This document shows positions 27,073 to 36,752 of a DNA stretch of 64,000 nt, in pieces. The position numbers and the translations under genes are program-made. The notes under the pieces were generated by a model. The model was given only the letters and a program-made list of their open reading frames with translations, was not told the DNA's origin and made no database searches. The stretch is from Modestobacter sp. VKM Ac-2985 (GTDB taxonomy: Bacteria > Actinomycetota > Actinomycetes > Mycobacteriales > Geodermatophilaceae), in contig NZ_JAPVBI010000002.1 of the NCBI RefSeq assembly GCF_026967925.1, positions 921,628 to 985,627 on the forward strand. The letters run 5' to 3'. The number at the start of each line of letters is the position of its first letter. Position 1 is the stretch's first letter.

Positions 27073-27078
27073 TAGGTT
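27073..27078 (+). promoter_or_regulatory. -10 box for mdh
   Basis: TAGGTT with a 7-base gap to ATG 27086; predicted leaderless transcript. Confidence 0.55.
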
Positions 27079-27085
27079 GGCGGGC

Positions 27086-28039
27086 ATGGCAGATCGGGCC
27101 CGGAACGGCAAGGTGACCGTGGTCGGTGCCGGTTTCTACGGCTCGACCACCGCATTGCGACTGGCGGAGTACGACCTGTTCGAGACGGTCGTGCTCACCG
27201 ACATCGTGGAGGGGAAGCCCGAGGGGCTGGCGCTGGACATCAACCAGTCGCGCCCGATCGAGGGGTTCGAGACCCGGGTGGTGGGGGTCGGCGGTGGCTC
27301 GTACGCGGGCACCGAGGGCTCCGACGTCGTGGTGATCACCGCGGGCCTGCCCCGCAAGCCCGGCATGAGCCGGATGGACCTGATCGAGACCAACGCCGGC
27401 ATCGTCCGCCAGGTCGCCGAGAACGTCGCGCAGACCTCCCCGGACGCCGTCGTCATCGTCGTGTCCAACCCGCTGGACGAGATGACCGCCCTGGCGCAGC
27501 TGGCCACCGGCTTCCCGAAGGCCCGGGTCATGGGCCAGGCCGGGATGCTGGACACCGCACGCTTCAGCAACAACGTCGCCGAGGAGCTCGGCGTCCCGGT
27601 CGCCTCCGTGCGCACGCTGACCCTGGGCTCGCACGGCGACACGATGGTCCCGGTGCCGTCCCGCTGCACCGTCGACGGCACGTCGCTGGCCGACGTGCTG
27701 CCCGCCGACCGCATCGCGCACCTGGTCGACCGCACCCGCAACGGCGGGGCCGAGGTCGTGGCGCTGCTGAAGACCGGGTCCGCCTACTACGCGCCGTCCG
27801 CCGCGGCCGCCCGGATGGCCCGCGCCGTGATCTGCGACAGCGGCGCCGTGATGCCGGTGTGCGCCTGGGTCGACGGGGAGTACGGGATCGCCGGGGTCTA
27901 CCTGGGGGTCGAGGCCGAGATCGGCCGAGAAGGTGTCCGGAAGGTCGTCGAGGGCGACCTCTCCGACAGTGAGCTGGCGGGCCTGCGCGAGGCCGCCGAG
28001 GCGGTACGCGCCAAGCAGGCCGATGTAGCCGACCTCTGA
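27086..28039 (+). CDS. mdh: malate dehydrogenase (lactate-dehydrogenase-like type)
   Basis: A 317-residue NAD-dependent dehydrogenase of the LDH-like MDH group. The Rossmann loop is [19 protein letters not shown], followed by [19 protein letters not shown]. The substrate Arg residues lie in [13 protein letters not shown], with [13 protein letters not shown], and the catalytic His183 is in [14 protein letters not shown]. The group interconverts malate and oxaloacetate in the TCA cycle. The Arg-rich loop supports malate rather than lactate. It is followed by a hairpin repeat element and then icd, so two TCA genes are adjacent. Confidence 0.93.
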   Translation: MADRARNGKVTVVGAGFYGSTTALRLAEYDLFETVVLTDIVEGKPEGLALDINQSRPIEGFETRVVGVGGGSYAGTEGSDVVVITAGLPRKPGMSRMDLIETNAGIVRQVAENVAQTSPDAVVIVVSNPLDEMTALAQLATGFPKARVMGQAGMLDTARFSNNVAEELGVPVASVRTLTLGSHGDTMVPVPSRCTVDGTSLADVLPADRIAHLVDRTRNGGAEVVALLKTGSAYYAPSAAAARMARAVICDSGAVMPVCAWVDGEYGIAGVYLGVEAEIGREGVRKVVEGDLSDSELAGLREAAEAVRAKQADVADL

Positions 28040-28043
28040 GAAG

Positions 28044-28099
28044 GGACCCCGCTGCCCCCCACCGCTCGCACGCTCGCGGCGGGGCCCTGCAGCGGGGCC
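28044..28099. repeat. 56-bp covarying hairpin element, copy 1
   Basis: Begins 4 bases after the mdh stop. Outer stem: CCCCGCTGC (28047-28055) with GCAGCGGGG (28089-28097), extended by GG/CC around a bulged A. The 33-base core 28056-28088 contains a second imperfect stem and is 31/33 identical to the core of copy 2 at 46430-46485. It may act as terminator or RNA processing site. Confidence 0.8.
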
Positions 28100-28122
28100 A
28101 TGACTGCACAAAGGAGAACCAC

Positions 28123-29337
28123 GTGAGCAAGATCAAGGTCGAGGGCAAGGTCGTCGAGCTCGACGGCGACGAGATGACCCGGATCATCTGGCAGTTCATC
28201 AAGGACCAGCTGATCCTCCCGTACCTGGACGTCGACCTCGAGTACTACGACCTCGGCATGGAGAACCGCGACGCGACCGACGACCAGGTCACCGTCGACG
28301 CGGCCAACGCCATCAAGCAGCACGGGGTCGGCGTCAAGTGCGCCACCATCACCCCGGACGAGGCGCGCGTCGAGGAGTTCGGCCTGAAGAAGATGTGGCG
28401 CTCCCCGAACGGGACGATCCGCAACATCCTCGGCGGCGTGATCTTCCGCGAGCCGATCATCATGCAGAACGTGCCGCGCCTGGTGCCGGGCTGGACGAAG
28501 CCGATCATCATCGGCCGCCACGCCTTCGGCGACCAGTACCGCGCCACCGACTTCACGTTCCCCTCCGCGGGCACCCTGAAGGTCGTCTTCACCCCCGAGG
28601 ACGGCGGCGAGCCGATCGAGCGCGAGGTCTTCCAGGCCCCCGGCGCCGGCGTCTCGCTGTCGATGTACAACCTCGACGACTCGATCCGCGACTTCGCCCG
28701 CGCCTCGCTGAACTACGGGCTGAACCGTGGCTACCCGGTCTACCTGTCCACGAAGAACACGATCCTGAAGGCCTACGACGGCCGGTTCAAGGACATCTTC
28801 GAGGAGGTCTTCCAGGCCGAGTTCAAGGAGCAGTTCGACGCGGCCGGGATCACCTACGAGCACCGGCTGATCGACGACATGGTCGCCGCCTCCCTCAAGT
28901 GGGAGGGCGGCTACGTCTGGGCGTGCAAGAACTACGACGGTGACGTGCAGTCCGACACCGTGGCCCAGGGCTTCGGCTCGCTCGGCCTGATGACGTCGGT
29001 GCTGGCCACCCCGGACGGCAAGACCGTCGAGGCCGAGGCCGCCCACGGCACGGTCACCCGGCACTACCGCCAGCACCAGCAGGGCAAGGAGACCTCGACG
29101 AACCCGATCGCGTCGATCTTCGCCTGGACCCGGGGCCTGGCCCACCGCGGCGTGCTCGACGGCACCCCCGAGGTGACCCGGTTCGCCGAGACCCTCGAGC
29201 GGGTCTGCATCGAGACGGTCGAGGGCGGTCAGATGACCAAGGACCTCGCGCTGCTGATCTCCAAGGACAGCCCGTGGCTGACCACCCAGGACTTCCTGGC
29301 GGCGATCGACACCAACCTGCAGAAGGCAATGGCCTGA
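28123..29337 (+). CDS. icd: NADP-dependent isocitrate dehydrogenase
   Basis: A 404-residue homodimeric (eukaryote-like) isocitrate dehydrogenase producing 2-oxoglutarate and NADPH. Diagnostic stretches are [36 protein letters not shown], the substrate loop [20 protein letters not shown], the metal-binding [25 protein letters not shown] and the NADP region [12 protein letters not shown]. An AAAGGAG site stands 8 bases before GTG 28123. The gene ends in a strong terminator, so it is probably monocistronic. Confidence 0.97.
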   Translation: MSKIKVEGKVVELDGDEMTRIIWQFIKDQLILPYLDVDLEYYDLGMENRDATDDQVTVDAANAIKQHGVGVKCATITPDEARVEEFGLKKMWRSPNGTIRNILGGVIFREPIIMQNVPRLVPGWTKPIIIGRHAFGDQYRATDFTFPSAGTLKVVFTPEDGGEPIEREVFQAPGAGVSLSMYNLDDSIRDFARASLNYGLNRGYPVYLSTKNTILKAYDGRFKDIFEEVFQAEFKEQFDAAGITYEHRLIDDMVAASLKWEGGYVWACKNYDGDVQSDTVAQGFGSLGLMTSVLATPDGKTVEAEAAHGTVTRHYRQHQQGKETSTNPIASIFAWTRGLAHRGVLDGTPEVTRFAETLERVCIETVEGGQMTKDLALLISKDSPWLTTQDFLAAIDTNLQKAMA

Positions 29338-29350
29338 CGACAGCGCTCTG

Positions 29351-29389
29351 AGAACGGCCCCCGCGATCTCTGGTCGCGGGGGCCGTTCT
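29351..29389 (+). terminator. terminator after icd
   Basis: A perfect 16-bp stem (29351-29366 with 29374-29389), 7-base loop, 13 bases after the icd stop. Confidence 0.88.
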
Positions 29390-29404
29390 GCGTCCGGGGG
29401 CGGG

Positions 29405-29470
29405 GTCGAGATCGGGGTGGTGGCTGCCTCGATCGGGTCGAGGCAGCCGCCGGCCCGAGGTGATCACCGC
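29405..29470. repeat. left 66-bp inverted repeat of the DUF559 cassette
   Basis: Structure from outside inward: a 17-base segment (2 differences from the right copy), a hairpin with arms GGCTGCCTC (29422-29430) and GAGGCAGCC (29440-29448) around a 9-base variable loop, 5 variable bases, and the fully conserved CCCGAGGTGATCACCGC (29454-29470), which includes the palindrome GGTGATCACC. It is an inverted copy of 30393-30458. Confidence 0.9.
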
Positions 29471-29520
29471 CCTGTGGACGACGTCCGCGGCGGGCAGGCG
29501 GGTCGCGGCAGGCTGCCCCG

Positions 29521-30399
29521 GTGCCGATCCCGCCGTACCGCCCCGCCGTGCTCCGCGGGCGGGTCTTCCGTGGCACCTGGGCGATCGAGACAGGGGTGCT
29601 GACCCGGGCGCAGCTGCGGAGCTCGGCCTGGCGCCGGCTGCGGCAGGACGTCCACGCCGACGCGGCGTTGCCGGACACCCATCGGCTGCACGCCCGCGGC
29701 GCGGCGCTGCGGATGCCCCGGGGGGCCGCGCTGGGTGGGCGGAGCGCCGCGGACCTGCTGGGGGTGGCCGACGTGGCGGGCGCGGGGGACCCGGTCGAGG
29801 TGGTGGTCCCGGCGGGCACCCGCTGGGACCCGGAGCCGGGGATCGTCGTCCGGGCAGCCGACCTCGACGGCGCCGTGCTGACCCGGGGGCCCTTCCTCCG
29901 TTGGACGACCGGCCTGCGGACGGCGGTCGACCTGGCCCGGTTCGCGCCGCCGGAGGAGGCGGTCGTCCTGCTCGACCAGCTCGTGCACGCACGGGTCGTG
30001 GACCTCACTCAGGTCCGGGCGGCGGTGAGCGCCCTGCCCACCTGTCGCGGGTCGGCACGGGCCCGCCGGGCTGCGGCGGCCGCGGACGGGCGGGCGGAGT
30101 CGCCCCAGGAGACCCGGGTGCGGCTGCTGCTGGCGGCGCACGGGCTGCCCGCGCCGGTGGCGCAGCACGAGGTGCGCAGCGGTGGGCGCTTCCTGGCCCG
30201 CGTCGACTTCGGCTGGCCCGAGCGCCGGGTGGCGCTGGAGTACGACGGGGTCTGGCACGACGGACCCGGTCCGTTCGTGCGGGACCGGCAGCGGCTCAGC
30301 GCCCTGGCGGCCGCCGGCTGGCGCGTCCTGGTCATCACCGCGGCCGACCTGCACGCCCCGGAGCTGCTGATCGCCCGGCTGCGCGCGGCCCTGCGGTGA
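29521..30399 (+). CDS. DUF559 endonuclease-fold protein (AbiEi-like N-terminus)
   Basis: A 292-residue protein. The N-terminal part (RGRVFRGTWAIETGVLTRAQLRS, LRQDVHADAALPDTHRLHARGAAL, LGGRSAADLLG) matches the AbiEi-like domain common in actinobacterial proteins. The C-terminal DUF559 domain, of the Vsr/restriction-endonuclease fold, has ESPQETRVRLLLAAHGLP, the acidic RVDFGWPERRVALEYDGVWHDG and RDRQRLSALAAAGWRVLVITAADL. The acidic D/E..EYDG..H residues are the expected nuclease site. GTG 29521 starts 50 bases inside the left inverted repeat, and the stop codon TGA (30397-30399) lies inside the right one. No toxin partner gene is adjacent. The biological role is unknown. Confidence 0.88.
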   Translation: MPIPPYRPAVLRGRVFRGTWAIETGVLTRAQLRSSAWRRLRQDVHADAALPDTHRLHARGAALRMPRGAALGGRSAADLLGVADVAGAGDPVEVVVPAGTRWDPEPGIVVRAADLDGAVLTRGPFLRWTTGLRTAVDLARFAPPEEAVVLLDQLVHARVVDLTQVRAAVSALPTCRGSARARRAAAAADGRAESPQETRVRLLLAAHGLPAPVAQHEVRSGGRFLARVDFGWPERRVALEYDGVWHDGPGPFVRDRQRLSALAAAGWRVLVITAADLHAPELLIARLRAALR

Positions 30400-30458
30400 T
30401 CACCTCGGGCTGAGGGCTGCCTCACCGTGGTGGAGGCAGCCACCAGCCCGTTCTCGAC
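30393..30458. repeat. right 66-bp inverted repeat of the DUF559 cassette
   Basis: Reverse-complement partner of 29405-29470. The 17-base inner block 30393-30409 is identical, the hairpin arms (30415-30423 and 30433-30441) are identical, and the 9-base loop and 5-base spacer differ. The outer 17 bases (30442-30458) match at 15 positions. The DUF559 stop codon is inside it. Confidence 0.9.
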
Positions 30459-30471
30459 GAGTGGCGGACGC

Positions 30472-31404
30472 TCAGGCGCCGAAGAGCTGGGTCCACCACG
30501 GGCCGCCGGAACCGGTGGCGACCCCGACCCCCAGCGTGCGCAGGTCGCAGTCGAGGATGTTCGCCCGGTGCCCGGGGCTGGTCATCCAGGCCGCCATCAC
30601 CGCGGTCGCGTCGGGCTGGCCGGCGGCGATGTTCTCCGCCCGCGCGTGGCCCAGTCCCGCCGCGCGAGCGCGGGCGAAGGGGTCCAGCCCGTCGGGGCTC
30701 ACGTGGGAGAAGTAGCCGCGGTCCCGCATGTCGGCGCTGTGCGCCCGGGCGACCGTCGCCAGGCCGGCGTCCGCACTGACCGGGGCGCAGCCTGCGGCGG
30801 CCCGTTCGACGTTCACCAGGGCCAGCACCTGCCCCTCGGGCCCGGGAGCCGCCGGTGCGGCTGCCGCTGCGGGGCGGGGTGCGGCCGCCGCGGCCGGCGG
30901 AGGTGCGGGCGCCCGGGCGGGCGCCGGTGCTGCGCCAGCGGCCGGCGCAGGTGCCCGGGGCGCGGGTGCGGCGGCCGGCGGTGGAGGCGGCGGAGCGGGG
31001 GCCGAGCCCGGGGCAGGAGCAGGAACCGGGGCCGGTGGGGGCGGCGGCGCCGGTACCGCGGTGGTGGTCGACGCCGACGGCTCACCTGTGCTGCCGGTCG
31101 CCGGGGCGGGCGCAGTGCTGGACGCCGCAGGGTCGCTGGACGCCGCAGGCTCGCTCGGGGCAGCGGGCGGTGCGGCGTCCGCCCGCTGCTCGACGTCCGT
31201 GGCGCGCTGCTCGACGTCCGTGGCCTGCGAGGCGTCGTCCAGGCCGGGCAGCAGGCGGCCGCCCAGCACGGTGGTCAGGGCGACCGCGGCGACGACGACG
31301 GCGACCAGCACGAGCGCCCACAGCGACCGGTGGCGTCCGGCCGAGGACGGCGGGGTGCGGCGGTGCGGCACGTCGACGTCCTCACGGTGAGTCCAGCTCG
31401 TCAC
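30472..31404 (-). CDS. secreted/anchored CAP-domain (SCP-like) protein
   Basis: A 310-residue protein: a cytoplasmic tail with RRTPPSSAGRHR, one membrane helix (SLWALVLVAVVVAAVALTTVL, about residues 27-47), a small tandem repeat (TDVEQRA twice), a long Ala/Pro linker (about 70-180), and a C-terminal CAP domain. The domain has LALVNVERAAAGCAPVSADAGLATVARAHSADM, GYFSHVSPDGLDPFARAR, AENIAAGQPDATAVMAAWMTSPGHRANIL and the closing WWTQLFGA. The linker is typical of proteins reaching through the wall. GTG 31404 follows a -10 box. The function of bacterial CAP domains is not established. Confidence 0.9.
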   Translation of the reverse strand: MTSWTHREDVDVPHRRTPPSSAGRHRSLWALVLVAVVVAAVALTTVLGGRLLPGLDDASQATDVEQRATDVEQRADAAPPAAPSEPAASSDPAASSTAPAPATGSTGEPSASTTTAVPAPPPPPAPVPAPAPGSAPAPPPPPPAAAPAPRAPAPAAGAAPAPARAPAPPPAAAAAPRPAAAAAPAAPGPEGQVLALVNVERAAAGCAPVSADAGLATVARAHSADMRDRGYFSHVSPDGLDPFARARAAGLGHARAENIAAGQPDATAVMAAWMTSPGHRANILDCDLRTLGVGVATGSGGPWWTQLFGA

Positions 31405-31411
31405 TCAGGCG

Positions 31412-31417
31412 AGGGTA
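31412..31417 (-). promoter_or_regulatory. -10 box for the CAP-domain gene
   Basis: TACCCT with a 7-base gap to GTG 31404; predicted leaderless transcript. Confidence 0.55.
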
Positions 31418-31569
31418 GCCGCATGCGGACGGTGACCGTACCGGTCACGGGCGGGCCTCCGCAGGGGTGGGCCCGGCAGGGAGGCGCGGCCCGCCCCTCG
31501 GTCCAGCCACTACCGTGGGCTTCTCCGGGCGTTCCCGGCACACCCCACATCTGGAGGAGCACGCCGCTC

Positions 31570-32898
31570 GTGAGCGACGTCTGGCTCAACATCGTCATGG
31601 TCTTCGCCTTCGTGCTGGTCGGCGGGGCGTTCTCCGGCGCCGAGATCGCACTGGTCTCCCTCCGCGAGTCCCAGGTCCGGGCGCTCGCCGAGACCGGCCG
31701 GCGCGGGCAGGCGCTGAACAAGCTGCTCGCCGACCCCAACCAGTTCCTCGCCTCCGTCCAGGTCGGCGTCACGCTGGCCGGCTTCTTCTCCGCCGCGTTC
31801 GGCGCCAGCACCCTGTCCGGGCCGCTCGGCGACGTCCTGATCGGTTGGGGGGTGCAGCCCGGTGTGGCCGACCCGCTGTCCTTCGTCGCCGTCACCATCG
31901 CGATCAGCTACCTGTCCCTGGTCGTCGGCGAGCTGACCCCCAAGCGGCTGGCCCTGCAGCGGGCCGAGGGCTTCTCCCTGGTGGTCGCCGCCCCGCTCAA
32001 CGCCATCGCCAAGCTGTTCCGGCCGATCATCTGGCTGCTGTCGAAGTCCACGAACGTGCTGGTCCGTCTGCTGGGCGGTGACCCGCGGGCGAGCGGGGAG
32101 TCGATCAGCCAGGAGGAGCTGCGCGACCTGGTCGCCGCGCACGAGTCGCTGTCCAGCGACGAGCGCCGGCTGATCGACGAGGTGTTCCGGGCCGGGGACC
32201 GTGAGGTGCGCGAGGTGATGACCCCCCGCACCGAGGTCCACTTCCTGGACGCCAGCATGACCGCCAGCCGCGCGGCCAAGCAGGTCGCGGACTCCAACTG
32301 GTCCCGCTACCCGGTGGTGGGCCGGAACGAGGACGACGTCGTCGGGTTCGTGCACGTGCGCGACCTGTTCCTGCCCAGCCACCCGGCGGGGCGGGCGGCG
32401 ACCGTGGGCGACCTCACCCGCGAGATCAAGCAGCTGCCGGGCACCGCCGGCGTGCTCACCGCCCTGTCGGGGATGCGCAAGGAGAACCGGCACTTCGCGA
32501 TCGTGGTCGACGAGTACGGCGGCACCGACGGCATCGTCACCCTGGAGGACCTCATCGAGGAGGTCATCGGCGACATCTACGACGAGTACGACGAGGACGT
32601 CGCGCCCGAGTCCGAGGAGCCGGCCGAGGGGCCGCACGAGGTCGACGGGTTGCTCAACCTCGACGACTTCGCGGGGGCGACGGGGCTGCAGCTGCCCGAG
32701 GGCCCCTACGAGACGGTCGCCGGCTACGTGCTCGCCGAGCTGGGGCGCCTGCCGGTGGTCGGGGACAGCGTGACGGTCGAGGAGCGCACCCTGACGGTGC
32801 TCGAGCTCGACGGACGGCGGATCGCCCGGATCAGCGTCAGCGCCGCCCCGCAGCAGGACGACGACGCCGACACCGCCGCGGAGTCCACCGCAGGCTGA
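31570..32898 (+). CDS. CNNM/CorC-family (hemolysin-like) transporter with CBS pair
   Basis: A 442-residue membrane protein. The DUF21/CNNM transmembrane domain (about 1-190) has GGAFSGAEIALVSLRESQVRALAE, ASVQVGVTLAGFFSAAFGAST and LVVGELTPKRLALQ. Two CBS domains follow (REVMTPRTEVHFLDASMT, then NRHFAIVVDEYGGTDGIVTLEDLIEEVIGDI), and a CorC_HlyC domain forms the end (VDGLLNLDDF ... YETVAGYVLAELGRLPVVGD). The family handles Mg2+ or related cations; the older name hemolysin is misleading. GTG 31570 is preceded by GGAGGAG at a loose 13-base spacing. It converges on galE with an 12-base gap. Confidence 0.92.
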   Translation: MSDVWLNIVMVFAFVLVGGAFSGAEIALVSLRESQVRALAETGRRGQALNKLLADPNQFLASVQVGVTLAGFFSAAFGASTLSGPLGDVLIGWGVQPGVADPLSFVAVTIAISYLSLVVGELTPKRLALQRAEGFSLVVAAPLNAIAKLFRPIIWLLSKSTNVLVRLLGGDPRASGESISQEELRDLVAAHESLSSDERRLIDEVFRAGDREVREVMTPRTEVHFLDASMTASRAAKQVADSNWSRYPVVGRNEDDVVGFVHVRDLFLPSHPAGRAATVGDLTREIKQLPGTAGVLTALSGMRKENRHFAIVVDEYGGTDGIVTLEDLIEEVIGDIYDEYDEDVAPESEEPAEGPHEVDGLLNLDDFAGATGLQLPEGPYETVAGYVLAELGRLPVVGDSVTVEERTLTVLELDGRRIARISVSAAPQQDDDADTAAESTAG

Positions 32899-32910
32899 CG
32901 GCCGGCGTCC

Positions 32911-33867
32911 TCAGGCCCGGCTGTTCGTGAACGCCCAGGCGTCGGCGACGATCTCGCCGAGGTCGGTGTGCTGCGGTGCCCAACCGAGCTCGTCCTGGAT
33001 CCGGGCGGAGCTGGCCACCAGCCGGGCCGGGTCACCGGGCCGGCGGTCGCCGACGACGACCGGCAGCTCGTGCCCGGTGACCTCCCGGACCGCGTCGACC
33101 ATCTGCTGCACGGAGAAGCCGGTGCCGCTGCCCAGGTTGTAGATGCGGTGCTCGCCCGGCGCCGGGGCCGGCAGCGCCAGCAGGTGGGCCGCCGCGAGGT
33201 CCTTGACGTGCACGTAGTCGCGGATGCAGGTGCCGTCGGGGGTCGGGTAGTCCGAGCCGTACACGGTGAGCGCCTCGCGGGTGCCGGAGGCCACCTGCAG
33301 CGCGATCGGGATCAGGTGCGTCTCGGTGGCGTGCCGCTCGCCGACGCCGTAGGCCGCACCGCCGACGTTGAAGTACCGCAGGCTGACCGCGGCGAAGGAG
33401 TGGGCCACCGCGTAGGACGTCAGCATGGTGTCGACGGCGAGCTTGCTGGCGCCGTAGGTGTTGGTGGGCCGGGTCGGGGCGTCCTCGCGGATCGGCACCT
33501 GGTCGGGCTCGCCGTAGGTGGCCGCGGTCGAGGAGAAGACGATCCGCCGGCAGTCGACCGCGCGCATCGCCTCCAGGAGCGCCAGCGAGCCGCCGACGTT
33601 GGAGTGCCAGTAGACCTCGGGCTCGACCTGGCTCTGCGCGACCAGGCTCTTGGCCGCGAAGTGCAGCACCGCCTCGGGGCGCACGTCGGCCAGCACGGGC
33701 GCGGAGTCGTGCAGCGAGGACCGGACGAACCGGGCGCCGGCGGGGACGGCGTCCTCGTGACCGGTCGACAGGTCGTCGAGCACCGTGACCTCGTGGCCGG
33801 CCTCCAGCAGGGCCGCCGTGACTACGCTGCCGATGTAGCCGGCCCCACCGGTGACGAGTACGCGCAT
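32911..33867 (-). CDS. galE: UDP-glucose 4-epimerase
   Basis: A 318-residue short-chain epimerase interconverting UDP-glucose and UDP-galactose. It has the NAD loop [22 protein letters not shown], the catalytic SSTAATYG and YGASK (Tyr/Lys pair), FNVGGA and [15 protein letters not shown]. The length and the [13 protein letters not shown] segment are typical of GalE rather than of other extended SDRs. ATG 33867 is preceded by a -10 box 7 bases away. The gene is alone on the minus strand, so its sugar pathway context is not visible. Confidence 0.94.
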   Translation of the reverse strand: MRVLVTGGAGYIGSVVTAALLEAGHEVTVLDDLSTGHEDAVPAGARFVRSSLHDSAPVLADVRPEAVLHFAAKSLVAQSQVEPEVYWHSNVGGSLALLEAMRAVDCRRIVFSSTAATYGEPDQVPIREDAPTRPTNTYGASKLAVDTMLTSYAVAHSFAAVSLRYFNVGGAAYGVGERHATETHLIPIALQVASGTREALTVYGSDYPTPDGTCIRDYVHVKDLAAAHLLALPAPAPGEHRIYNLGSGTGFSVQQMVDAVREVTGHELPVVVGDRRPGDPARLVASSARIQDELGWAPQHTDLGEIVADAWAFTNSRA

Positions 33868-33874
33868 GCCGCCA

Positions 33875-33880
33875 ACCCTA
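33875..33880 (-). promoter_or_regulatory. -10 box for galE
   Basis: TAGGGT with a 7-base gap to ATG 33867; predicted leaderless transcript. Confidence 0.6.
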
Positions 33881-33926
33881 GTGAGTCGCCCGGAGGACCT
33901 CCGGCGCGACCGAGGAGGAGGATCCC

Positions 33927-35051
33927 GTGGTCAGCGCCCGCCCTGCCGTGGCCGCCATGCCGGTCTACCGACCCGGCCGCAACCCCGCCGACCTGGCCCG
34001 GGAGATCGGTGTCGACCGTGCCGTGAAGCTGGCCAGCAACGAGGTCGCCTTTCCGCCGCTGCCGGCCGTCGTCCAGGCGATCGCCGCGACCGCGGGGGAG
34101 ACGAACCGGTACCCCGACAACGGCGCCGTCGTCCTCACCCGGGCCCTGGCCGAGCGGTACGGCGTCGAGCCGGCGCAGGTGGCCACCGGCTGCGGCGCGG
34201 TCACCGTCTGCCAGCAGCTGGCCCAGGCCTACAACGACCCGGGCTCGAGCATCGCCTTCGCCTGGCGCTCCTTCGAGATGTACCCACTGCTCGCCCAGGT
34301 CGCCGGGGCCCGGGCCCAGCAGGTGCCGCTCGTCCCGGGCACCCCCGGCGGGGCCGCGGACACCCACGACCTGGACGCGCTGGCCGCGGCGATCGACGAC
34401 ACGACCCGGGTGGTCTTCGTCTGCAACCCGAACAACCCGACCGGGACGGCGGTGCGGCGCCCCGAGCTCGAGCGCTTCCTGGACGCCGTCCCGGCGCAGA
34501 CCCTGGTCGTGCTGGACGAGGCCTACCGGGAGTTCGTCACCGACCCCGACGTCCCCGACGGGGTCGAGCTGATGCGCGGTCGGCCCAACGTCGCCGTGCT
34601 GCGGACGTTCTCCAAGGCCTGGGGCCTGGCCGGCCTGCGGGTGGGCTACCTGCTCGCCGAGGACCCGGCCGTGGCCGACGCCGTCCGCCGCACCCAGGTG
34701 CCGTTCAGCGTCTCCTCCCTCGCCCAGGCCGCGGCGGTCGCGGCACTGGCCAGCGAGCCGGAGGTGCGCGAGCGCTGTGCCGCCGTCGTCACCGAGCGCG
34801 CCCGGCTCACCGGCGCGCTGCGCGAGCGCGGCCTGCCGGTGGCCGACAGCCAGGCCAACTTCGTCTGGCTGCCGCTGGGGGAGCGCACCGTCGAGGTCGC
34901 CGCTGCGCTCGAGGCGCGCGCGGTGATCACCCGGCCGTTCGCCGGTGAGGGGATCCGGGTGACCGTCGGCACCCCGGAGGAGGACGACGTCTTCCTCGGC
35001 GCGCTGGACGACGTCCTGACCAGCGCACCGGCGGGTGCTGCCGGAGCCTGA
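33927..35051 (+). CDS. class-I/II aminotransferase, HisC/aromatic (Pat) type
   Basis: A 374-residue PLP enzyme close to histidinol-phosphate aminotransferase. It shows [15 protein letters not shown], the RYPDNG loop, [25 protein letters not shown], the PLP Lys in [18 protein letters not shown] and the substrate Arg near [16 protein letters not shown]. Actinobacteria carry two such genes, HisC and an aromatic-amino-acid aminotransferase (Pat/PhhC type). No histidine genes are near, so the second is at least as likely, and the chorismate mutase in the window would feed it. GGAGGAGG stands before GTG 33927. Confidence 0.88.
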   Translation: MVSARPAVAAMPVYRPGRNPADLAREIGVDRAVKLASNEVAFPPLPAVVQAIAATAGETNRYPDNGAVVLTRALAERYGVEPAQVATGCGAVTVCQQLAQAYNDPGSSIAFAWRSFEMYPLLAQVAGARAQQVPLVPGTPGGAADTHDLDALAAAIDDTTRVVFVCNPNNPTGTAVRRPELERFLDAVPAQTLVVLDEAYREFVTDPDVPDGVELMRGRPNVAVLRTFSKAWGLAGLRVGYLLAEDPAVADAVRRTQVPFSVSSLAQAAAVAALASEPEVRERCAAVVTERARLTGALRERGLPVADSQANFVWLPLGERTVEVAAALEARAVITRPFAGEGIRVTVGTPEEDDVFLGALDDVLTSAPAGAAGA

Positions 35052-36691
<1,640 letters not shown>

Positions 36692-36739
36692 CCCGCGTCC
36701 GCGTCGGGCTGCTGCTGCGCGGGGTCGCCGCGGAGCGCC

Positions 36740-36745
36740 CAGACT
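36740..36745 (+). promoter_or_regulatory. -10 box for the YihY gene
   Basis: CAGACT with a 7-base gap to ATG 36753. Confidence 0.5.
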
Positions 36746-36752
36746 GGCCACG

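Larger units (their letters stand above)
29405..30458 (+). mobile_element. candidate cassette: DUF559 gene bounded by inverted repeats
   Basis: About 1.05 kb comprising one endonuclease-fold gene between two 66-bp inverted repeats, placed between the icd terminator and an unrelated minus-strand gene. No transposase is present and no target-site duplication was seen. Treating it as mobile is inference from the boundary repeats. Confidence 0.4.

Noticed and set aside
29521-30399. AbiEi/AbiEii type IV toxin-antitoxin pair
   Set aside because: Only an AbiEi-like N-terminal domain is present and no nucleotidyltransferase toxin gene is adjacent. The neighbours are icd and a CAP-domain gene on the other strand.
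29390-30475. Target-site duplication around the inverted-repeat cassette
   Set aside because: Bases just outside the two repeats were compared and show no direct duplication, so insertion by a standard DDE transposase is not supported.
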